Shown: one piece after another, positions 60,462 to 64,000 of the stretch
Layout of the letters: each line of letters begins with the position of its first letter
Numbering within the stretch: the first letter of the stretch is position 1
DNA from: a bacterium
GTDB lineage: Bacteria; Cyanobacteriota; Vampirovibrionia; Vampirovibrionales; Vampirovibrionaceae
DNA: 64,000 bases
Direction: 5' to 3'
NCBI GenBank assembly: GCA_030429585.1
Contig: JAUIEU010000001.1
Coordinates: forward strand, 2,015,848 to 2,079,847
Notes under the pieces: generated by a model
The model's database searches: none
The model's input: the letters and a program-made list of their open reading frames with translations, nothing else
What the model was told of the DNA's origin: nothing
Position numbers and translations under genes: made by a program

Positions 60462-60776
60462 ATGTTTGATATGGCTAAAATGATGAAGCAAGCGCAAGAC
60501 CTGCAAAAGAAAATGGAAGGCGTCCAAAAAGAGTTGGATGGCGTAATGGTAACGGGTGAAGCCGGCAATGGCGCAGTAAAAATTACCGTTAATGCCAAAA
60601 TGTTTGTGCAAAATGTAGAACTGACCCCAGAGGCCATGGGCGATAAGGACATGTTGGAAGACTTGTTTAAACTGGCCCTGGAAGATGCCTACAACAAAGC
60701 CAATGATATTACCCAAGAAAAAATGTCTGGCCTAACCGGCGGCATGAACATCCCTGGGTTAAAGCTACCCTTTTAA
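60462..60776 (+). CDS. ybaB: YbaB/EbfC nucleoid-associated protein
   Basis: 104 residues. Starts MFDMAKMMKQAQDLQKKMEGVQKELDG, then VTGEAGNGAVKITVNAKMFV and AYNKANDITQEKMSGLTGGMNIPG, matching the DNA-binding tweezer dimers of the family. AGAAGGACACC precedes ATG. It lies 93 bases before recR, the usual pairing in bacteria (often after dnaX, which is not here). Confidence 0.95.
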   Translation: MFDMAKMMKQAQDLQKKMEGVQKELDGVMVTGEAGNGAVKITVNAKMFVQNVELTPEAMGDKDMLEDLFKLALEDAYNKANDITQEKMSGLTGGMNIPGLKLPF

Positions 60777-60868
60777 GGCGTCGTTACGTTTTACTGCCAT
60801 GCCCTTGGCCTTTCCCCAGGCCAGGGGCATAATGGTAAACAGGATAGAGACTTTGTGGAGTTGCGTTC

Positions 60869-61537
60869 GTGTCGTTAAATGTTGTACCACCTAACCCTGG
60901 TTATACCCCTACGGCCGCTGGCTATGGGGGCGGGTCTCGGCACCCGTATACCCCGCCGCTTTCTAATTTGGTAGAGCACTTTCAGCGGTTGCCGGGTATT
61001 GGCCCAAAAACTGCCCAACGTTTGGCTTTTCACATTCTTAAAAAACCGCGTGGCGATGCCGAAGCTTTTGCCAATGCCCTTATTACCGCTAAAGAAGCCA
61101 TTGGGGAGTGCGAACAGTGCTACAATTGGTCAGAACATTCGCCGTGCGAAATTTGTACCAGTACCACCCGCAATAGCAGTACGATTTGTGTGGTGCCCCA
61201 TACCGAAGATTTGTATGCCTTAGAGCGCACTGGCGAGTTTACCCATCAATATCATGTACTCCACGGGTTAATTTCTCCTTTAGAGGGGTTGGGCCCAGAC
61301 GATTTGCGCCTGCGAGAACTTATTGCCCGCTGCGAAGCCCAACAAGTAGACGAAGTGATTTTAGCCCTGCCGCCCACGGTAGAAGGCGATACCACTAGCC
61401 TGTATTTGGCCCGTTTGCTAAAAGCCCTAGAGATGAAAACCACCCGCATTGCCTTTGGCCTGCCGGTGGGTGGCGAGCTGGATTACGCCGATACATTAAC
61501 CATTACACGGGCCATCCAAGGGCGCCGGGCAGTGTAA
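60869..61537 (+). CDS. recR: Recombination protein RecR
   Basis: 222 residues from GTG 60869. Acts with RecFO to load RecA. Helix-hairpin-helix FQRLPGIGPKTAQRLAFH, zinc finger CEQCYNWSEHSPCEIC, and Toprim domain (CVVPHTEDLYALERTGEF, Glu region ALPPTVEGDTT). The N-terminus carries about 30 extra Pro/Gly/Tyr-rich residues (NPGYTPTAAGYGGGSRHPYTPPL fragment), not seen in standard RecR. Cotranscribed with ybaB. Confidence 0.96.
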   Translation: MSLNVVPPNPGYTPTAAGYGGGSRHPYTPPLSNLVEHFQRLPGIGPKTAQRLAFHILKKPRGDAEAFANALITAKEAIGECEQCYNWSEHSPCEICTSTTRNSSTICVVPHTEDLYALERTGEFTHQYHVLHGLISPLEGLGPDDLRLRELIARCEAQQVDEVILALPPTVEGDTTSLYLARLLKALEMKTTRIAFGLPVGGELDYADTLTITRAIQGRRAV

Positions 61538-61554
61538 AACGGCCAATTTTTGTT

Positions 61555-62283
61555 TTAGGCGCTTCTAAACCCGGTGCGGGCAGTGGGGCTGGGTTTGCCA
61601 ACCAAGCCAAATTCTTCTTCCATTTGCTGCCAGTCATCACTACTTAGGGTGTGGTTATCGTCTTCCAGCACGGAAAGAATATCTTCGCTTTTAGGTGTGG
61701 CGGTGTTTGGCTTAACACCATAGGCCATCTCTGTAGCGATCGTGTCAGAAACACGAATGTTGCTGTTAGGCAGCTCGCCAAAATGGAAGCGGTACCGTTC
61801 TAGCTCTGCTTTTAAGGCCTGGATGGTTTGCTGGTGAGTTTCTAACTCGCTGCGGGTGGTATCCAGCACATGCTCTACACTGCTGGGTTGCTTAGGCGCA
61901 GCACCAGTGGGTGCTTTAAAGGCATTATTTGTGCGGCTAAGCGATACAAACAATTTGTCTAGGCAGGTTAAACAAGCCGATTCTCGGCAACCGGGGTTGC
62001 TGTGGGGCTCTCGGCACACATAGCAATTACCGGGTTTTAACGAGGGCAAATGCACCACGTTGCCTAGGCCTAGGCGGTAGTTTAGGGCATTGGTTAATCG
62101 GTGGCGGTCCAACTCGGTACCGTGGCATAACTTGGCAATAGAACTGTTTTTAGTGGCCCGGAGTAAGCGCTGGTAGTAGCTTTCAAACAGCTGCGCTTCA
62201 TTGCGTAGGCATTGGCTACACAACGATAGGCTGCCCGACTTAACGAAGGGGCCTTTACAGCTAATACAGTTCATTAATCCCAT
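61555..62283 (-). CDS. YvyF-like zinc-ribbon/coiled-coil protein
   Basis: 242 residues. It opens with MNCISCKGPFVKSG and CSQC, followed by ESYYQRLLRATKN and a second Cys-rich block (CYVCREPH...CRESACLTCLDKL). The order NCxxC, FVK, CxxC, helix, then CxxC is like the flagellar regulator YvyF, though this is only an architectural match. A coiled coil follows (RSELETHQQTIQALKAELERYR), then an acidic tail. AT-rich upstream DNA has a 6-bp palindrome. It could be a regulator that senses zinc or partners; function unknown. Confidence 0.55.
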   Translation of the reverse strand: MGLMNCISCKGPFVKSGSLSLCSQCLRNEAQLFESYYQRLLRATKNSSIAKLCHGTELDRHRLTNALNYRLGLGNVVHLPSLKPGNCYVCREPHSNPGCRESACLTCLDKLFVSLSRTNNAFKAPTGAAPKQPSSVEHVLDTTRSELETHQQTIQALKAELERYRFHFGELPNSNIRVSDTIATEMAYGVKPNTATPKSEDILSVLEDDNHTLSSDDWQQMEEEFGLVGKPSPTARTGFRSA

Positions 62284-62333
62284 TTGTTTTAATCGCTTTA
62301 GTTATATTTATTTACGTATCGGCGATGGCGGGA

Positions 62334-62347
62334 TAGACTAAAGTCTA
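62334..62347. promoter_or_regulatory. Small palindrome upstream of zinc-ribbon gene
   Basis: TAGACT and its complement AGTCTA flank AA, about 50 bases upstream of the 62283 start. Possible operator for a dimeric regulator; short enough to be chance. Confidence 0.3.
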
Positions 62348-62404
62348 CGGGTGTAGAAGATTGGCTAATTGTTACAAAACAAAAAAGGGTGTAAAAGCGG
62401 GCAG

Positions 62405-63049
62405 CTAAACCGTTGTGGCTAAATAATGCAGAGCGGTTTGGAGTAAAGTCTCCGAAGTAGCCTCGGTGGTTTGGGCTTGTGCGGCTTGGGTCAGGGCTTG
62501 GTGGGTTTCTGCAGGTTGGTAACCTAAGGAAAGGAGCACGGCTTGGGCTTCTTCCACCGCCTGGGTTTGGGGTAAGGGCTGCCCGTCAGTATCGGTGCCT
62601 AGGGCGCCCATATCCGGTCGGTTATCGCGAAAGGTGGTCATTTTTTCGCGTAGTTCTAGCACTACTTTTTTGGCCAGCTTGGGGCCTACGCCCTTGGCGG
62701 CGGTTAGCAAGGTGTGCTGCTCGCTAACAATGGCGGTTAAAATATCCGTAACGGTAAGTTGGGTTAGCATGGCTAAGGCTACTTTAACCCCTACCCCACT
62801 GGCTTGTAGCAATAGGGTAAAAATATCGCGCTCTTGGGGGGTGGCAAAGCCAACCACATCTAGCACGGTTTCTGCCACTACGGTATGGGTATACAGGGTG
62901 GTGGGTTGCCCGGTGGCGGGCAGCAAGGCAAAGGTGGTTGGGGTGGTGTGGATAAGGTACCCAACCCCGTGAACATCCAGTACCACATGGGGGCCATGGG
63001 GTGGGCGTTCGCTAAAGCTTAGTAGGGTGCCAGTGAGTTGATGAATCAT
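62405..63049 (-). CDS. ruvA: Holliday junction DNA helicase subunit RuvA
   Basis: 214 residues. Binds four-way junctions and recruits RuvB. Domain I: GTLLSFSERPPHGPHVVLDVHGVGYLIH; the HhH motifs are LLQASGVGVKVALAML and AAKGVGPKLAKKVVLELREK; the C-terminal domain III (EEAQAVLLSLGYQPAE) binds RuvB. ruvB and ruvC are not next to it. Confidence 0.96.
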   Translation of the reverse strand: MIHQLTGTLLSFSERPPHGPHVVLDVHGVGYLIHTTPTTFALLPATGQPTTLYTHTVVAETVLDVVGFATPQERDIFTLLLQASGVGVKVALAMLTQLTVTDILTAIVSEQHTLLTAAKGVGPKLAKKVVLELREKMTTFRDNRPDMGALGTDTDGQPLPQTQAVEEAQAVLLSLGYQPAETHQALTQAAQAQTTEATSETLLQTALHYLATTV

Positions 63050-63116
63050 ACCCGTAGAATACCACAGTGGTGGTGTTTATAGGGTGATTAAGCTCTATTT
63101 TCTCGTTCAAAAAAGG

Positions 63117-63485
63117 TTAGATTGAAAACTGAGGTTCAAAATCTTTCAACACTTGGTCGCTAAGCTTCATGGCAACATCCATGTCGTTTAATAGCGATGA
63201 GCCAAACTCTTTTTCGGCATGGTTAAGAGCTTTGCCAAACTGGGCTTCAAAGTTGGCAATATGCCCATCTACACGGCCTGCAATAACATTCAATTCAGCC
63301 GCAGTACCAGCATGAGACATGCTTTCCATGAGGGCTTCTGTGTTATCGGTAAAGCTACCCTCGCCTTTGGCTTTGCTGCCCGAAAAAGCAGCAGCATCGT
63401 CGTTTTGCTTGTGGGATTGGGCATCGCCACCGGCTTGTTTTACATTAAAGTGATGGCCTTTGTTATGGGGGTTAATTCCAGTCAT
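63117..63485 (-). CDS. Small orphan protein
   Basis: 122 residues from ATG 63485 (AAGAGG about eleven bases upstream); a start at 63662 is less likely because that part is basic and non-coding in style. The N-terminal 45 residues are polar and His/Lys/Asn-rich; the rest is amphipathic helix (HIANFEAQFGKALNHAEKEFG, DMDVAMKLSDQVLKDFE). No signal peptide, no family recognised. It resembles the other orphan genes in its short polar N-terminus. Confidence 0.5.
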   Translation of the reverse strand: MTGINPHNKGHHFNVKQAGGDAQSHKQNDDAAAFSGSKAKGEGSFTDNTEALMESMSHAGTAAELNVIAGRVDGHIANFEAQFGKALNHAEKEFGSSLLNDMDVAMKLSDQVLKDFEPQFSI

Positions 63486-64000
63486 GGTATGAGCACCTCT
63501 TGCCTCTCGGGGGCGGTATTTTTGCTTAACAGTGGGGTGTGCCCGCTTGTAGGCACCGTATAAAGTGGGTATCGACACGGCTATAGCAAACTTTAGCGGC
63601 AAGTGTACCGGTAGTGGGTTGCCTGGTGCGCTAACGCACCAACGGAAGATTGTACTTGCCAAACCTGCTCTATAACTCTAGTTTGCACGATATTGCGTGA
63701 CATTGAGTTAAACACACACAAAAACTTAAGAGTGCTATATCTGTCAGCAATATCATCTATTTGAATTATACGGTTTTTTTCCCTTGTGGGCTATGGGGTC
63801 AATCGTAAAAGTTGTTGATGATTGGCCCGATTTCCCTAAATTTCCACTGAATAATGGAGGCGGGCGAGTAGGGTGGCCCATTAGGCTAGGGGTAGAGACG
63901 ACTGTATTGAAGAGAGATGCCGTTGTTTGTTGTGGTGCATCAGTGGCTATTTTTACCGCTGCTGGTCAGTTATCCCGCTTTAAGGGAATGGATTAATTGC
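63486..64000. other. Terminal intergenic region
   Basis: 515 bases after the last supported gene. An open frame at 63784-63996 (+) lacks a ribosome site and protein-like composition. The AT-rich stretch at 63690-63785 may hold promoters for the 63485 gene or for a gene beyond the window. Nothing else was seen. Confidence 0.5.

Noticed and set aside
63784..63996. Open frame of 70 codons on the plus strand near the window end
   Set aside because: No Shine-Dalgarno, composition unlike the neighbours, and no recognisable domain; it could be chance.

Overview
The window is a gene-dense bacterial chromosome segment of roughly 50% GC, with AT-rich patches around 18.9-20.9, 27.1-27.6, 38.3-39.7 and 52.0-52.7 kb. 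The cell looks diderm: there is a DUF2490-type outer-membrane barrel, a likely lipoprotein, and type IV pilin-like genes. It makes isoprenoids by the MEP route (dxr). The mix of a GH6 glycosidase, glycolate oxidase-like subunits, pilins, many TPR proteins and a eukaryote-like IMP dehydrogenase would suit a non-photosynthetic Melainabacteria/Vampirovibrionales-type organism living with or on algae. That placement is inference from gene content, not something the sequence proves.

Layout. 0-3.7 kb (+): end of pyrG, a TPR protein, pth and an AMIN/TPR-like secreted protein. 3.9-13.9 kb (-): topA, thrB, a two-domain M16 peptidase, glcE, glcD and a small membrane protein. 13.9-15.0 kb (+): two prepilin-like genes. 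15.0-17.5 kb (-): small membrane protein, then hisS-rph. 17.6-18.9 kb (+): membrane-anchored GH6 protein. 18.9-20.9 kb: AT-rich island with a compact subtilase-like protein and two small proteins with DxNxDG calcium-binding-like loops. 20.9-28.9 kb: a zinc ribbon protein, dxr, a low-complexity N/G/M/P protein, recG, a TPR/NHL protein, a lipoprotein and queE. 28.9-36.6 kb: an RNA-like folded intergenic region, a large orphan membrane protein, an amino acid permease, DedA, the barrel protein and a Pit phosphate transporter with its DUF47 partner. 36.8-41.2 kb: gatA, two AT-rich orphan genes, a Fur/Zur-like promoter with a terminated leader, an MTA phosphorylase and yggT.

41.3-51.6 kb (-) is one long translation cluster: tuf, the full S10 operon (rpsJ to rpsQ), then the first part of the spc operon (rplN to rplR). 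It stops at a strong bidirectional terminator; rpsE, rpmD, rplO and secY are not there. 52.1-64 kb: a small orphan gene, eukaryote-like guaB, an aspartase-type lyase, a second orphan membrane protein resembling the one at 29.5 kb, a zinc ribbon protein, leuS, ybaB-recR, a YvyF-like zinc-ribbon/coiled-coil protein, ruvA and a small orphan protein.

The most unusual material is in the AT-rich patches. Three orphan genes (starts at 19791, 38815 and 39593, all minus strand) share upstream sequence blocks and may form a regulon. A 20-bp repeat resembling Fur/Zur boxes straddles a good promoter that makes a short terminated transcript ahead of the MTA phosphorylase gene. The IMP dehydrogenase carries eukaryotic signature residues. 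No tRNA, rRNA, CRISPR array, IS element or prophage was recognised.
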